Shown here one piece after another: positions 36,050 through 45,735 of a stretch of 64,000 nt of DNA. The notes below the pieces were generated by a model. The model saw nothing but the letters and a program-made list of their open reading frames with translations, was not told the origin of the DNA and made no database searches. This DNA is from Saliterribacillus persicus (GTDB lineage: Bacteria; Bacillota; Bacilli; Bacillales; Amphibacillaceae). The number at the start of each line of letters is the position of its first letter. Position 1 is the stretch's first letter. The stretch spans positions 124,001 through 188,000 of the forward strand of contig NZ_QPJJ01000001.1 of the NCBI RefSeq assembly GCF_003337485.1, given 5' to 3'. Made by a program: the position numbers and the translations under genes.

Positions 36050-37186
36050 TTATTCCCAACCGACTTCATTCATAATTTGAATTGCACGGTTATTATGTTC
36101 ACCAAGTTCTGCTAAATTTATATCCTGTTCTTTAAATTCGCCCCATGTTTGTAGAACTTCAGCCGCTTCTACATTTGGATTAACGGGATACTCATAATTT
36201 GCCTCCGCAAACTGACCTTGCGCTTCTTCAGAAGTAAGAAATTCAACGAATGCTTTTGCATTCTCAGTGTTCTTACTGCTTGTGGTAAGTCCAATTCCAC
36301 TAATATTCACGTGTGTTCCTGCTCCATCTTGATCAGGGAAGATCACACCTAATTGTTCTGCTACTTTTACTTCTTCTTCGTCTTCTGAGTTTAACATTCT
36401 TCCTAAGTAATAAGTATTCATCACTGCCACATCACCTTCATCAGCAGCTACTGCCTTCGCTTGATCGCGATCGCCACCTTTTGGTTCACGTGCCATATTT
36501 GCTAAGATTCCTTCTGCCCACGTTTTTGCTTCTTCTTCTCCATCTAAAGCAATGAAAGAAGCCACTAATGATTGGTTATAAACATTAGAAGAAGAACGGA
36601 TTAAAACTTTACCTTCTGCCTCAGGTGCAGTTAAAGATTCATACGTTTGATAATCTTCTGGGTCTACTCTATCGGTATGATATGCAATAATTCTAGCTCG
36701 TTTTGTAAGACCTATCCAATAGTTCTCAGGATCGCGATATTTTTCTGGTACATTTTCACTTACAACATCACTTTCTAATGGTTGTAATAAGTCTGCTTCT
36801 TTCGCTCGGTGCAGTCTTCCAGCATCCGCAGTAATAAATAGATCAGCTTCTGAAGCCTCTCCTTCGCGCTCAAGACGAGCAATTAGTTCATCGTCTTTTC
36901 CTTTAATAACATTAACCTCGATGCCAGTTTCTTCTGTAAATTGATCATACAAGGCTTGATCTGTGTCATAATGACGGCCTGTATATAAGTTCACAACACC
37001 AGCATCAGCTGACTCATTGTCAGTTACCTCTTCCTCATTATTACTCTCTTCACTAGTTTCAGTTTCATCTGTATTTTGATTTTCTTCACTAGTTTGTCCT
37101 TCATCATTGCCACAAGCTGTTAAAAGCATCGCAACAACAAAAATAAATAATCCCAAAATAAGTTTTCGATTTAACAATTTCTCCAC
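36050..37186 (-). CDS. Iron(III)-binding lipoprotein of ABC importer (FbpA/FutA-like)
   Basis: A 378-residue lipoprotein. Lipobox LTAC places the lipid on Cys25; a long Glu/Asn/Thr-rich linker runs to about residue 62; the remainder is a ferric-ion-binding fold (VNLYTGRHYDTDQALYDQF, ADLFITADAGRL). A GTG start is used here; TTG at 37177 is a possible alternative because GGGGTGG lies just upstream of it. A Fur-like box sits immediately upstream. Permease and ATPase genes follow beyond a terminator and a tandem array, an unusual separation for this conserved three-gene set. Confidence 0.87.
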   Translation of the reverse strand: MEKLLNRKLILGLFIFVVAMLLTACGNDEGQTSEENQNTDETETSEESNNEEEVTDNESADAGVVNLYTGRHYDTDQALYDQFTEETGIEVNVIKGKDDELIARLEREGEASEADLFITADAGRLHRAKEADLLQPLESDVVSENVPEKYRDPENYWIGLTKRARIIAYHTDRVDPEDYQTYESLTAPEAEGKVLIRSSSNVYNQSLVASFIALDGEEEAKTWAEGILANMAREPKGGDRDQAKAVAADEGDVAVMNTYYLGRMLNSEDEEEVKVAEQLGVIFPDQDGAGTHVNISGIGLTTSSKNTENAKAFVEFLTSEEAQGQFAEANYEYPVNPNVEAAEVLQTWGEFKEQDINLAELGEHNNRAIQIMNEVGWE

Positions 37187-37198
37187 CCCTAAATTAAA

Positions 37199-37213
37199 TG
37201 ATAACGATTTTCA
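37199..37213 (-). promoter_or_regulatory. Fur box upstream of the ferric binding protein
   Basis: TGATAACGATTTTCA (plus strand) matches the 7-1-7 Bacillus Fur consensus TGATAATNATTATCA with two mismatches. It lies 13 bases upstream of the binding-protein start, consistent with iron repression. Confidence 0.65.
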
Positions 37214-37371
37214 ATCTCAAAGATGATTTTATCCGAAAGCCCTTGTTTCGTCAAGTGGTCTTTTTATTTTATAGCTGGTGTTTAGAAACAATATTCCCAC
37301 TATAATTGACAGTACTCCCAACAACTTTCATACTAAAAATTAATAGAATAAAAGAGAAAGGTTGTGCTCAC

Positions 37372-38946
37372 GTGATCTATCAACTAAAAATAAGTCTAAA
37401 CGGCGCAAAACCACCGATATGGCGCAGAATATTAGTAGAAGATGATACCGATTTTCAAAATTTACACAATATTATCCAATTAGCCTTTGATTGGGAGAAT
37501 GCCCATCTCTATCATTTTTATTCACCAATTTTCCAAGATGCTCACGGTAGACCGATTTTTATTGAACCTTCCGACGAAGGACTCCATCAGTTCGATTCCA
37601 TTAACCATAGATATTTGGATGAAGAAGAAGTGCTATTATCTGACGCTTTTACGCAAATAAAGGATAAAGTAACCTACACCTATGATTTAGGTGACAATTG
37701 GGAACATACGATAGAATTAGAGAATATTTTAGATAAAGAGGCAGATAAAACATATCCTATATGCACGGGAGCCCGTCAGTTCCCTCCAGAGGAAGATAGT
37801 AAAATGGGACCAGAGATACGTCCTTTATACACAGATCTAAAACCGAAAGAAATTGTAAAATATGTGAATCAACAATTAGAGCCCATACAGGAATATTATG
37901 CTCCCATGGACGTAACGGCAAATATTCCTATTGAAGAGTGGCAAGAACTTTTTGATCTAGCTGACAAACTATACAAAGTGAAGCCTTGGAAAAACATAGC
38001 TGATGAACAAATCATTGCCATTTGGAATCCGGAATTAGATGATTATGTCTATTGCTCCGTTATGGGGAATGCTGGCATCATGGAAGGTATTGCGTGTTAT
38101 CCGGGAAAAGACGGATTAATGTCACTTATTCAAACTATATTTAATCATGATAACGAAGAAGAGTTAGATGTTGATTTAATTATGAACCAGCGAACGATTA
38201 CATTATCCTTTGATAATAAAGATATGTTAGAAGAAAATGACATTTCGCTGATTGAGGAAGTTGGAAGAAACTATCGTGGGAAAAAAGGCTGGCCATCCTT
38301 CTTAATGCAAGAGCCCGGTTATCTTCCTTGGCAGTTAACCCATGAAGAGGTATCGATTTTAAAGCAGACAATTCCTCATATTATTGATATTTCAAAAAAA
38401 GTGAACGAGGGTAGCTTAAATTTCGACACAGCAACTAGTAAGTGGTTTGCTCGTAATTTAGATTCTAAAGGGAATTGGCGGGATGATACTGTTGATCCTA
38501 AAGACCAATTTGATCAAGCAAACATGATTCCTAACCCGCCATTATTGATTTCAGAAATAGAATTAATGCGAGTGAAAAAGCAATTTGAAAAAATCAACCA
38601 TCCACTAGAACTCGATTTTGTTCTTTTTCCAGAGCCTGTCCAAGAAGGCCCAAATGATCGAGGTTTCTTTCCAGAATTAATGCTTGCTGTGGACAAAAAA
38701 TCAACTCAAGTAATTCATCATGAAATGTTTCCGCCTTCTAAAGATCCAAAGAAATACCAAGAAGATTTTGTTTCTATGCTTGTTAAGAATGAATTTATTC
38801 CAAAAGAAATCTGGATGAGGAATGAGAAGTTTATTGCCTATTTAAAACCAGTACTGAACTTTTTTTCTATCAAATTAATCGAAGTACACCACCTCGAAAA
38901 AATGGAGGAGCTACTAACCGAAATGGAAGAGGATATGTCATTCTAG
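37372..38946 (+). CDS. Plasmid pRiA4b ORF-3 family protein
   Basis: A 524-residue protein. The N-terminal 190 residues match the pRiA4b ORF-3-like fold (VIYQLKISLNGAKPPIWRRI, DLGDNWEHTIELENIL, PICTGARQFPPEE). The C-terminal two thirds are an additional region (GKKGWPSFLMQEPGYLPWQL) seen in longer Firmicutes homologues. The family is spread on mobile elements but its function is unknown. The upstream in-frame ATG at 37306 has no ribosome site; AGAAAGG lies nine bases before GTG 37372. It appears monocistronic, with a terminator after it. Confidence 0.8.
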   Translation: MIYQLKISLNGAKPPIWRRILVEDDTDFQNLHNIIQLAFDWENAHLYHFYSPIFQDAHGRPIFIEPSDEGLHQFDSINHRYLDEEEVLLSDAFTQIKDKVTYTYDLGDNWEHTIELENILDKEADKTYPICTGARQFPPEEDSKMGPEIRPLYTDLKPKEIVKYVNQQLEPIQEYYAPMDVTANIPIEEWQELFDLADKLYKVKPWKNIADEQIIAIWNPELDDYVYCSVMGNAGIMEGIACYPGKDGLMSLIQTIFNHDNEEELDVDLIMNQRTITLSFDNKDMLEENDISLIEEVGRNYRGKKGWPSFLMQEPGYLPWQLTHEEVSILKQTIPHIIDISKKVNEGSLNFDTATSKWFARNLDSKGNWRDDTVDPKDQFDQANMIPNPPLLISEIELMRVKKQFEKINHPLELDFVLFPEPVQEGPNDRGFFPELMLAVDKKSTQVIHHEMFPPSKDPKKYQEDFVSMLVKNEFIPKEIWMRNEKFIAYLKPVLNFFSIKLIEVHHLEKMEELLTEMEEDMSF

Positions 38947-38977
38947 ACTAATGGTACGTAGCGATTTTTTACTTACC

Positions 38978-39016
38978 AAAAAGGAACAAATCAAAAGTTG
39001 ATTTGTTCCTTTTCTT
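38978..39016 (+). terminator. Terminator after the pRiA4b ORF-3 family gene
   Basis: AAAAAGGAACAAATC and GATTTGTTCCTTTT form a stem with an AT-rich tail about 35 bases after the stop codon. Confidence 0.8.
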
Positions 39017-39062
39017 TATTTTAAATTCATTAAAAATTGTAGTAGCTTATCTTTTACTTAGA

Positions 39063-39698
39063 TTAATCAACCACTTCTAATCCTAACAAACTAGCAAATT
39101 GAATGGCTTGATAAGAAGACACCTTACATCCTTTTAAATCCTCTACAGAGAGAATAATGGATTCAAAAGTTGAGGTACTAATATCAATCCCTTTTAATGA
39201 GGTTCGCTCAAAATTAACGCCATCAATATTACAAGCTTTTAATTCAATCCCCTTAAATTTGCATTCATAAAAGTCTGAACTTTCTAAGGCACAATTTTGA
39301 AAAGAAACCTTTTCGAGCTTCGACTCACCAAATGCTACTAAGTTTAAAATAGAATCATCAAAGGTGATATTGCCAAGGTTGGAATGAGTAAAATCGACAC
39401 CTATTAATTTACAATTAGAAAAGAGAGTTCTGTGTATGGAAGACTTGTTCATTTTTGTATTAGATAAATCACAATTTTTAAAAATGACATCTGTGATATC
39501 AATATTCGAAAAATCGGTATTGTTAAATCTACAATTTTTAATGATCACTTTATATAATCGAATTCTAGGCAACACTTCATTTTCAAAAATCGATTCATTA
39601 ACCTCACATAATTCTAATTCTGGATCTTCTTCCTCATAAATTTCATGGAAATTTTTAGAAGGTAAATTAAATGATACTTTAGGTGCGATAACTTTCAT
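39063..39698 (-). CDS. Pentapeptide repeat protein
   Basis: A 211-residue protein whose residues from about 50 to 195 follow the A(D/N)LxF-type five-residue rhythm, for example FNNTDFSNIDITDVIFKNCD and FTHSNLGNITFDDSILNLVA. Such repeats fold as a right-handed quadrilateral beta helix. Some relatives (Qnr, MfpA) mimic DNA and protect gyrase, but most have no known role, and this one has no signal peptide or extra domain that would indicate function. ATG follows AGTGAGG. It is followed on the opposite strand by the pRiA4b ORF-3 gene's terminator. Confidence 0.82.
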   Translation of the reverse strand: MKVIAPKVSFNLPSKNFHEIYEEEDPELELCEVNESIFENEVLPRIRLYKVIIKNCRFNNTDFSNIDITDVIFKNCDLSNTKMNKSSIHRTLFSNCKLIGVDFTHSNLGNITFDDSILNLVAFGESKLEKVSFQNCALESSDFYECKFKGIELKACNIDGVNFERTSLKGIDISTSTFESIILSVEDLKGCKVSSYQAIQFASLLGLEVVD

Positions 39699-39819
39699 TA
39701 TAAAACCTCACTTTAAATAAATTCTCATATCATCTACCATAAAGCTTTATCTAGTAGAATAATAGTCTTTTCTTTTATGAGAATTTATGTACAACGATAA
39801 TTCTCTCGATGATTTAGGT

Positions 39820-40197
39820 TTATGAGACCGCTTCTTTCTTGAGTACACCCATACCAATTAAAATCACCTTAGCATCGTTATTTAAATAGCCTTCTGCTTC
39901 ACGTAGCATAAAAAGTTGAGGACGCTCTTTAACCATCAGCTTCAATCCACGCAGATCAAATTTTTCAGCATAAATATTGATGGCATGGATAGCTGCCATA
40001 TCCTGTTTAGATAAGCCTTGATGACCAGAATCCACACGATTCTTCACAAAATCATAAAGTTCTCTCGCATTCCGGTTCAACAAATGCTTCCTCCCATCCA
40101 GCACATCTAAATTCTTCTCCATATACTTTCTCGCAGCAATATAATCCATTTCATTCATAGCATCATTAATCAAACCAATAATCTCTTTAATATTCAT
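39820..40197 (-). CDS. Uncharacterised 125-residue protein
   Basis: No family was recognised. The protein is short, soluble and largely helical by composition, with neither signal peptide nor cysteine motif. Start ATG has AAGGAAGG upstream. Codon use resembles its neighbours, so it is probably a real gene. A copy of the dispersed GGTGCCTGTCACC element lies 26 bases upstream of its start. Its neighbours, a pentapeptide protein and a sugar dehydrogenase, give no functional hint. Confidence 0.65.
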   Translation of the reverse strand: MNIKEIIGLINDAMNEMDYIAARKYMEKNLDVLDGRKHLLNRNARELYDFVKNRVDSGHQGLSKQDMAAIHAINIYAEKFDLRGLKLMVKERPQLFMLREAEGYLNNDAKVILIGMGVLKKEAVS

Positions 40198-40533
40198 GTT
40201 AAAACACCTTCCTTTTGAAGTTTGGTGCCTGTCACCTGTCGAACTGTGTCGGGCATCTGTCGAATTTCATTTTACCATAAATAGTTTAAAAGAACTAGTA
40301 AAATAATTATTTTTTTAAATATTTTATTTTTATTTGTGGGTACTTACTCATACTTTGGTTTATTTTGTAGTTCATATAACTCAGTTTAATTAAGGCTTAC
40401 GCTATTTTTCTATTAAAAAAACTTATCCATAAAAGGTATGAATAAGCTCTTTAACATTTCTTATTTTATTTAGCTTTCTTTACTATTAATCTTATAATAA
40501 TAGCAAATATACTAATCCAAAGATATCCATGTT
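40198..40533. other. Intergenic region with dispersed repeat and terminator
   Basis: This gap has no gene. It holds the dispersed element GGTGCCTGTCACCTGTCGAA at 40224-40243 with a second partial copy (GGCATCTGTCGAATTT) directly after it. It also holds a minus-strand terminator at about 40413-40445 (CTTATTCATA / TATGGATAAG then seven Ts) for the Gfo/Idh gene at 40534. Confidence 0.55.
40224..40243 (+). repeat. Dispersed intergenic repeat, copy A
   Basis: GGTGCCTGTCACCTGTCGAA, identical over 20 bases to the copy at 53408. Its first 13 bases form a GGTG-N5-CACC palindrome. Confidence 0.8.
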
Positions 40534-41652
40534 TTATTCTTCGATTTTTCGTTGCAGCTCCAACATAAAACTATTTGCGTCTACCGGCAAACTTACCTCT
40601 TTATTAAGCCAATCTGAAAGATATAGGGCATTTGTAATTTCTACACTATTTATCCCTTCTTTTCCTTCTGCTACAGGGGATTCTATTCCATTTATGTGCT
40701 TCACAAAATTCTTAAAAACTTCCTTGTATACATGAACAGATTCCTTACTGAAATCTATTTTTTCTTCTTCATAACTTATATGATCATGAATATTTTTGAC
40801 TTTTTCGGGTTCTATTTGTTCACTCCATTCTTTCTCATTTCTCTCCATTTTTTTAACAGTTATAACCGAACTATTTTCTACCAAAATCTTAGCTTTATCG
40901 GTCAAAATTTCTAATCGATCTGTTCCAAGTAGATCATGTGTACAAGCATCCATTACTACATTTGCCCCGTTTTTGAGTCGCCATAAGAAAGACACGTCAT
41001 CATCCGCTTCGATATTTCTTTGTGACCCATACTTTAGTTGAGCAGACACATGTGTTGGCATTCCAAATAACCATTGTAGTAAATCAATTTGATGGGAAAG
41101 TTGATTAATTAAAAGGCCGCCGCCTTCTCCGTTCCAGGTTGCACGCCAGTTATTTTGTTTGTAGTATGATTCAGGTCGCCAATTTTTCGTAAGAATCCAA
41201 TTCACTTTTCTAACTTCGCCTAAATCACCGCGAGCTAATTCTGCTTTCAAATACTGGTAGATTGGTTTCAAGCGTTCATTGTAAAGGATCGCATACGCTA
41301 AATCAGGAAATTGTTCAGAAATAGCATTAACTTCTCTAACTTCATGCGCGTAAACACCTGCAGGCTTCTCCACTAATACATGTTTTCTAGCCAATAAAGC
41401 TTCTTTAGAAATTGTAGGATGTAGATAATGAGGAACACAAATAATAACTGCTTGGACGTGACTATCACGCAATAGATCTCTATAATCTGTGAAAAATGCA
41501 ATACGCTTATCAACTAGCTGTGATTTATTGCTATCTCTAGCACTTACAGCAACAAGATCAAGGCCAATATCTACATCTTCCGCTATCATGGAAGCATATT
41601 TTTGTCCCTGCAAACCAAAGCCAATGATACCCACTTTTATTCTTGTCAACAT
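40534..41652 (-). CDS. Gfo/Idh/MocA family oxidoreductase (linked to xylosidase operon)
   Basis: A 372-residue dehydrogenase with Rossmann motif IGIIGFGLQGQKYASM near the N-terminus and the signature VEKPAGVYAHE. A GTG at 41658 is in frame, but GGAGGG five bases before ATG 41652 supports the later start. A terminator separates it from the upstream GH31 alpha-xylosidase gene, though read-through is possible on the same strand. It is the third Gfo/Idh protein in the window and is only weakly similar to the others, so it likely acts on a different sugar. Confidence 0.85.
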   Translation of the reverse strand: MLTRIKVGIIGFGLQGQKYASMIAEDVDIGLDLVAVSARDSNKSQLVDKRIAFFTDYRDLLRDSHVQAVIICVPHYLHPTISKEALLARKHVLVEKPAGVYAHEVREVNAISEQFPDLAYAILYNERLKPIYQYLKAELARGDLGEVRKVNWILTKNWRPESYYKQNNWRATWNGEGGGLLINQLSHQIDLLQWLFGMPTHVSAQLKYGSQRNIEADDDVSFLWRLKNGANVVMDACTHDLLGTDRLEILTDKAKILVENSSVITVKKMERNEKEWSEQIEPEKVKNIHDHISYEEEKIDFSKESVHVYKEVFKNFVKHINGIESPVAEGKEGINSVEITNALYLSDWLNKEVSLPVDANSFMLELQRKIEE

Positions 41653-41687
41653 AATCACCCTCCTTCATTCCTATTAAAAAGAGTAGA

Positions 41688-41715
41688 AAGCGAAAAGCAT
41701 CTGCGCTTTTCGCTT
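41688..41715 (-). terminator. Terminator after the GH31 gene
   Basis: AAGCGAAAAGC and GCTTTTCGCTT form a perfect stem with a six-base loop; on the minus strand the tail is TCTACTCTTTTT. Confidence 0.85.
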
Positions 41716-41729
41716 GGGTAATTCCCTTA

Positions 41730-43997
41730 TTAAATTAATTCGATTTGGCAGCTTGATTCTCCTTTTTCCACCTTAATTTTCTTCATTCCTATCACATCCA
41801 CATAAAAGCCCTTATCTATACCAGACGTTTCTATATGCAACACATCACCTTCTCTGCGCATACCAACAGCACCGATTACTTTCCCAGAGACATCTACCAG
41901 ATTTCTAGTTATAGTCGATCCTTCCATAGGTTGATAGACTTTAAAAGTAATTTCATCTGCATAATCATAGACTGGATTGTCTTCAGATTTACCAACAGGT
42001 AGGATAGTATTTTCCCGAACAAATAAAGGTAGACTGAAATAATCATACTTTTCTTTGATCCATGTTCCACCCTCTATAACTTCTCCACTTAAATAGTGTG
42101 TCCATGTCCCTTTTGGTAGATAAAAAGAACCGATACTATCTTCATTAAAAATTGGCGCGACCAACATAGCATCCCCTAACATATACTGACGATCTAATGT
42201 TTCACAAAGGACATCGTCTGGAAATTCGAGAAGCATCGAGCGCATCACCGGAATACCTGTTTCCTTGTTTTCTACTGCTTTTCCATATAAATATGGCATT
42301 AAGCTATTTTTTAATTTAGTAAATTTGCGTGCGACCTCAACCGCTTCTTGATCAAAGTTCCATGGCACACGATAGGACGAACTACCGTGAAAACGACTAT
42401 GACTAGATAGCAAACCGAATGCAGTCCAACGCTTAAACACGTCTGGCGTTGCTGTATTTTCAAATCCACCAATATCATGACTCCAATAGCCAAATCCGGA
42501 GCTGGTTAACGATAAGCCTCCACGTAAGCTCTCTGCCATTGCATCATACGTAGAATCACAATCTCCTCCCCAATGAACAGGGAATTTTTGACCACCGACT
42601 GTTGCAGAACGTGCGAAAACGACAGCTTCCGCTTCTCCTTTTTCCTTTTTCAACAGGTCAAAAACAACTTCATTATATAAATACGTATAATAGTTATGCA
42701 TTTTCTCTGGATTGGATCCATCATGATATACGACATCTGTCGGTATCCGTTCACCAAAGTCCGTTTTAAAAGAATCGACACCCATATCAAGGAGTGCTTT
42801 TAGCTTTGATTGGTACCACTTGCAGGCATCCGGATTACTAAAATCAACAATTGCCATACCAGGTTGCCAGAGATCCCATTGCCAAACATCTCCATTTGGA
42901 CGCTTGATTAAGTATCCGTTTGCTTTTCCTTCTTCAAAAAGGACCGATTTCTGAGCAATATAAGGATTGATCCAAACACAGATTTTTAACCCCTTCTCCT
43001 TTAATCGTTGGAGCATTCCTTTTGGATCAGGGAAATTATCGGCATCCCAGATAAAGTTACTCCACTCAAATTCCTTCATCCAAAAACAGTCAAAGTGGAA
43101 AACACTGAGTGGGATTCCCCGTTCCGCCATGCCATCAACAAAATGATTGACCGTTTCTTCATTATAATCCGTGGTAAAGGAAGTCGATAACCACAAACCA
43201 AACGACCATGCTGGTGGAAGGGCTGGTCTACCTGTTAAATCTGTATAACGGCTGATTACTTCTTTAGGGGTAGGACCATTGATAAAGTAATAATCCAAAT
43301 GCTCTCCTTCTACACTGAATTGTGCTTTTGACACCGTCTCAGAGCCAAGCTCAAAATCAACCGCTTCTGGGTGATTAACAAAAACACCATAGCCTTTACT
43401 ACTTAAATAAAACGGAATGTTTTTATAGGACTGTTCTGAACTTGTACCGCCATCACGATTCCATATTTCTACCGACTGACCATTTTTTACATATGGTGTA
43501 AAACGTTCGCCAAGACCATAAAGGTGCTCTCCTACACCTAACTTTAATTGTCCGCGCATATAGGTTTTATCTTCTGGAGCTTCAATCCAGGCTAGACCCT
43601 TACTATCCATGCTAGTTAGCTTATTTGTGGCATTCTCTAAATCTATCTGAAAGGATTTTTTATCGATCGTCACTTTAAGAGTACCGCTAGAAAAAGTTAC
43701 TTTATTTTCAGCATGTGAAAGGCTTATCTTTCTTGAATCACTTTTAACATTAAATCTCGGAAAAGCTTCTTTTCTTCCCATGTAATGCCAGGTTTGAACG
43801 CGCACAACATCCTCAGCGGGTGAAGATAATTTGATCGTAAGAACTGGCCCTTGAAGCGTATCTCCACGGTGATTAATAAAACGACATGGGGCATACAGTG
43901 TTACACTATTATCCGCTTCTGAAACCTCATGCACTTCTTTTGGAAAATGTATCTGATATCCGTCTTTGACTAGCCAATTTCCGTCTGTAAATTTCAT
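41730..43997 (-). CDS. Alpha-xylosidase, glycoside hydrolase family 31 (YicI-like)
   Basis: A 755-residue cytoplasmic enzyme that removes alpha-linked xylose, as from xyloglucan oligosaccharides or isoprimeverose. The nucleophile is Asp413 in FKTDFGERIP and the acid/base is Asp479 in HWGGDCDSTY, closely matching E. coli YicI (Asp416, Asp482). The surrounding VFARSATVGGQKFPVHW is typical of the xylosidase rather than glucosidase branch. There is no signal peptide, so substrates are imported first. Start ATG overlaps the stop of the GH2 gene by four bases, implying coupled translation. Confidence 0.92.
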   Translation of the reverse strand: MKFTDGNWLVKDGYQIHFPKEVHEVSEADNSVTLYAPCRFINHRGDTLQGPVLTIKLSSPAEDVVRVQTWHYMGRKEAFPRFNVKSDSRKISLSHAENKVTFSSGTLKVTIDKKSFQIDLENATNKLTSMDSKGLAWIEAPEDKTYMRGQLKLGVGEHLYGLGERFTPYVKNGQSVEIWNRDGGTSSEQSYKNIPFYLSSKGYGVFVNHPEAVDFELGSETVSKAQFSVEGEHLDYYFINGPTPKEVISRYTDLTGRPALPPAWSFGLWLSTSFTTDYNEETVNHFVDGMAERGIPLSVFHFDCFWMKEFEWSNFIWDADNFPDPKGMLQRLKEKGLKICVWINPYIAQKSVLFEEGKANGYLIKRPNGDVWQWDLWQPGMAIVDFSNPDACKWYQSKLKALLDMGVDSFKTDFGERIPTDVVYHDGSNPEKMHNYYTYLYNEVVFDLLKKEKGEAEAVVFARSATVGGQKFPVHWGGDCDSTYDAMAESLRGGLSLTSSGFGYWSHDIGGFENTATPDVFKRWTAFGLLSSHSRFHGSSSYRVPWNFDQEAVEVARKFTKLKNSLMPYLYGKAVENKETGIPVMRSMLLEFPDDVLCETLDRQYMLGDAMLVAPIFNEDSIGSFYLPKGTWTHYLSGEVIEGGTWIKEKYDYFSLPLFVRENTILPVGKSEDNPVYDYADEITFKVYQPMEGSTITRNLVDVSGKVIGAVGMRREGDVLHIETSGIDKGFYVDVIGMKKIKVEKGESSCQIELI

Positions 43998-45688
43998 GAT
44001 TTTTTATCTCCCTTTTTCCAAATTTCTTGAACGGTTTGATATGCAAGCTTCGGTCTTCGGTATGTATCAACCATTCCTTTTTGATTCATCGTTCCTGCTC
44101 GCGTTAATAAAAACCCTAACCCCTCTGTTACGCGACAATCGGCAAACTGCCAAATCAACATGCCGCTAATATACGATTTTTCCTCATAGGCTTTTAGATT
44201 AAGTCTTATTATTTCCGCTTGTCGTTCCTCTGTCCCTTTTACATGTGTTGGACTTCGGTAACCGTATATACCATCTCCGCCAAACTCACTCATAATCATT
44301 GGTTTACCTTTTCCACCTAATTCTTCTGCCCATTTTTTAGCTTCTTCTACTAATACTTTTGGATCTTCGTCTGTGTACCACTTGGGATATAAATTAAACG
44401 AGCAGATATCTACCAAATCAAAACAGAGCTCTTCTGCTCGGTGGTGTGATGCGAAAGTAACGGGCCTACTGTTATCTAACGCTCTAATTTGCTCGATTTG
44501 TTCTTTATACATCTCTCTTCCTTCTTCTGTATTACTCGCACACTCATTTAAAATTCCCCAAATGATAATCGATGGATGGTGAATATGGTTCGTGACCATC
44601 TCTTCATTTACTTGAAGGCACTGCTCTTGAAATTTAGGATGTTGCATACGCTCCAAGCTTAGCCCTCTTGCATGATTCTCTTCCCATACAAAGAAGCCCA
44701 TCTCATCACACAGGTCTAAAAACAACTCATCATTTGGATAGTGGCTGGTTCTTACTGTATTTGCACCCATATCCTTCATCAATTCTAAATCATGTACCAT
44801 CAACGTTTGGGAAAAAGAAGCGCCTACTTGCGGATGATCCTCGTGCCTATTAAATCCTCTCATCACAATGTTCTCCCCATTTAATTGAATATGCCCATCT
44901 AACGTTGTAATCGTCCGAAACCCGATTCTATCGATTTGATCATCAATAGGTTCAGAAGCTTCGCCTCGATATAAATTTAGCTCTAATTCGTATAAGTTCG
45001 GCTTTTGGGATGACCATTCACGTATATTTTGTATTGGAATAGAACGTCTAATCATTACAGTTTTACCCTTTTCAACTTCAGAAAATGGCGTGATCACTCT
45101 AGTGTCAGCAATCGTTGCTTCCATTCTTACCTTTTGTCTCTCGTCTGTTAGATTAGAAATATGCGCTTCTAATTCCAAGTGCCATTCATCATCTACTTTT
45201 TTTGGTATGGCTTTCATTTTTTCGATATAACAATCTGGAATCTCTTCTAATATTACCGATCGAATGATGCCACCATACGTATAATAATCATTGGGAATAT
45301 GCAGGGCAGAATCCTCTGTAAATCGATTATCTACCAAAACCTCCAGTAAATGTTCCCCTCCGTCTACGTTCGGAAGTAAAACAGAAAAAGGGGTATAAGC
45401 ATTATAGTGCGTGGCCACTATATTTCCGTCAACCAACACAGTTGCTGTATGACTAACCCCTTTAAACTCGAGTCTTATATTTGTTTTTTCCTTCACTTCG
45501 AAATATTTTCGATAAATGGCCTTCCCTCGATAGGTAAGAAATTCCGGATGCATCTCCCAGCAGCTCGGTACAGGTAATTGATATCTTTTACTGGATAATT
45601 TGTCTGAAGCATTAATAGTTTGGAACTCCCAGAGTCCGTGTACTTCTCTATTCTTTCGTATGCGGTGTCTTTGAAAAAGTCTGATCAT
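43994..45688 (-). CDS. Beta-glucuronidase, glycoside hydrolase family 2
   Basis: A 564-residue GH2 enzyme with sugar-binding, immunoglobulin-like and TIM-barrel domains in the usual order. Acid/base Glu382 (GILNECASN) and nucleophile Glu468 (MIMSEFGGD) are present. The Asn-x-Lys pair that binds the carboxylate of glucuronic acid in beta-glucuronidases appears as Asn535 and Lys537 (TMNQKGMVDTYRRPK), separating it from GH2 galactosidases. It is cytoplasmic and coupled to the alpha-xylosidase gene, which suggests degradation of an imported oligosaccharide carrying beta-glucuronate. ATG follows GGAGTTGACAGG. Confidence 0.88.
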   Translation of the reverse strand: MIRLFQRHRIRKNREVHGLWEFQTINASDKLSSKRYQLPVPSCWEMHPEFLTYRGKAIYRKYFEVKEKTNIRLEFKGVSHTATVLVDGNIVATHYNAYTPFSVLLPNVDGGEHLLEVLVDNRFTEDSALHIPNDYYTYGGIIRSVILEEIPDCYIEKMKAIPKKVDDEWHLELEAHISNLTDERQKVRMEATIADTRVITPFSEVEKGKTVMIRRSIPIQNIREWSSQKPNLYELELNLYRGEASEPIDDQIDRIGFRTITTLDGHIQLNGENIVMRGFNRHEDHPQVGASFSQTLMVHDLELMKDMGANTVRTSHYPNDELFLDLCDEMGFFVWEENHARGLSLERMQHPKFQEQCLQVNEEMVTNHIHHPSIIIWGILNECASNTEEGREMYKEQIEQIRALDNSRPVTFASHHRAEELCFDLVDICSFNLYPKWYTDEDPKVLVEEAKKWAEELGGKGKPMIMSEFGGDGIYGYRSPTHVKGTEERQAEIIRLNLKAYEEKSYISGMLIWQFADCRVTEGLGFLLTRAGTMNQKGMVDTYRRPKLAYQTVQEIWKKGDKKS

Positions 45689-45735
45689 CCTGTCAACTCC
45701 AATATTTCTGTGATTATTTTAAAGCGTAAAGATAG

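Noticed and set aside
37306..37371. Upstream extension of the pRiA4b ORF-3 family protein from ATG 37306
   Set aside because: No ribosome site precedes it, and the conserved domain begins right after GTG 37372, which has AGAAAGG nine bases upstream.
37372..38946. Mobile element, because pRiA4b ORF-3 proteins occur on plasmids and insertion elements
   Set aside because: No terminal inverted repeats, transposase or target duplication were seen around the gene.
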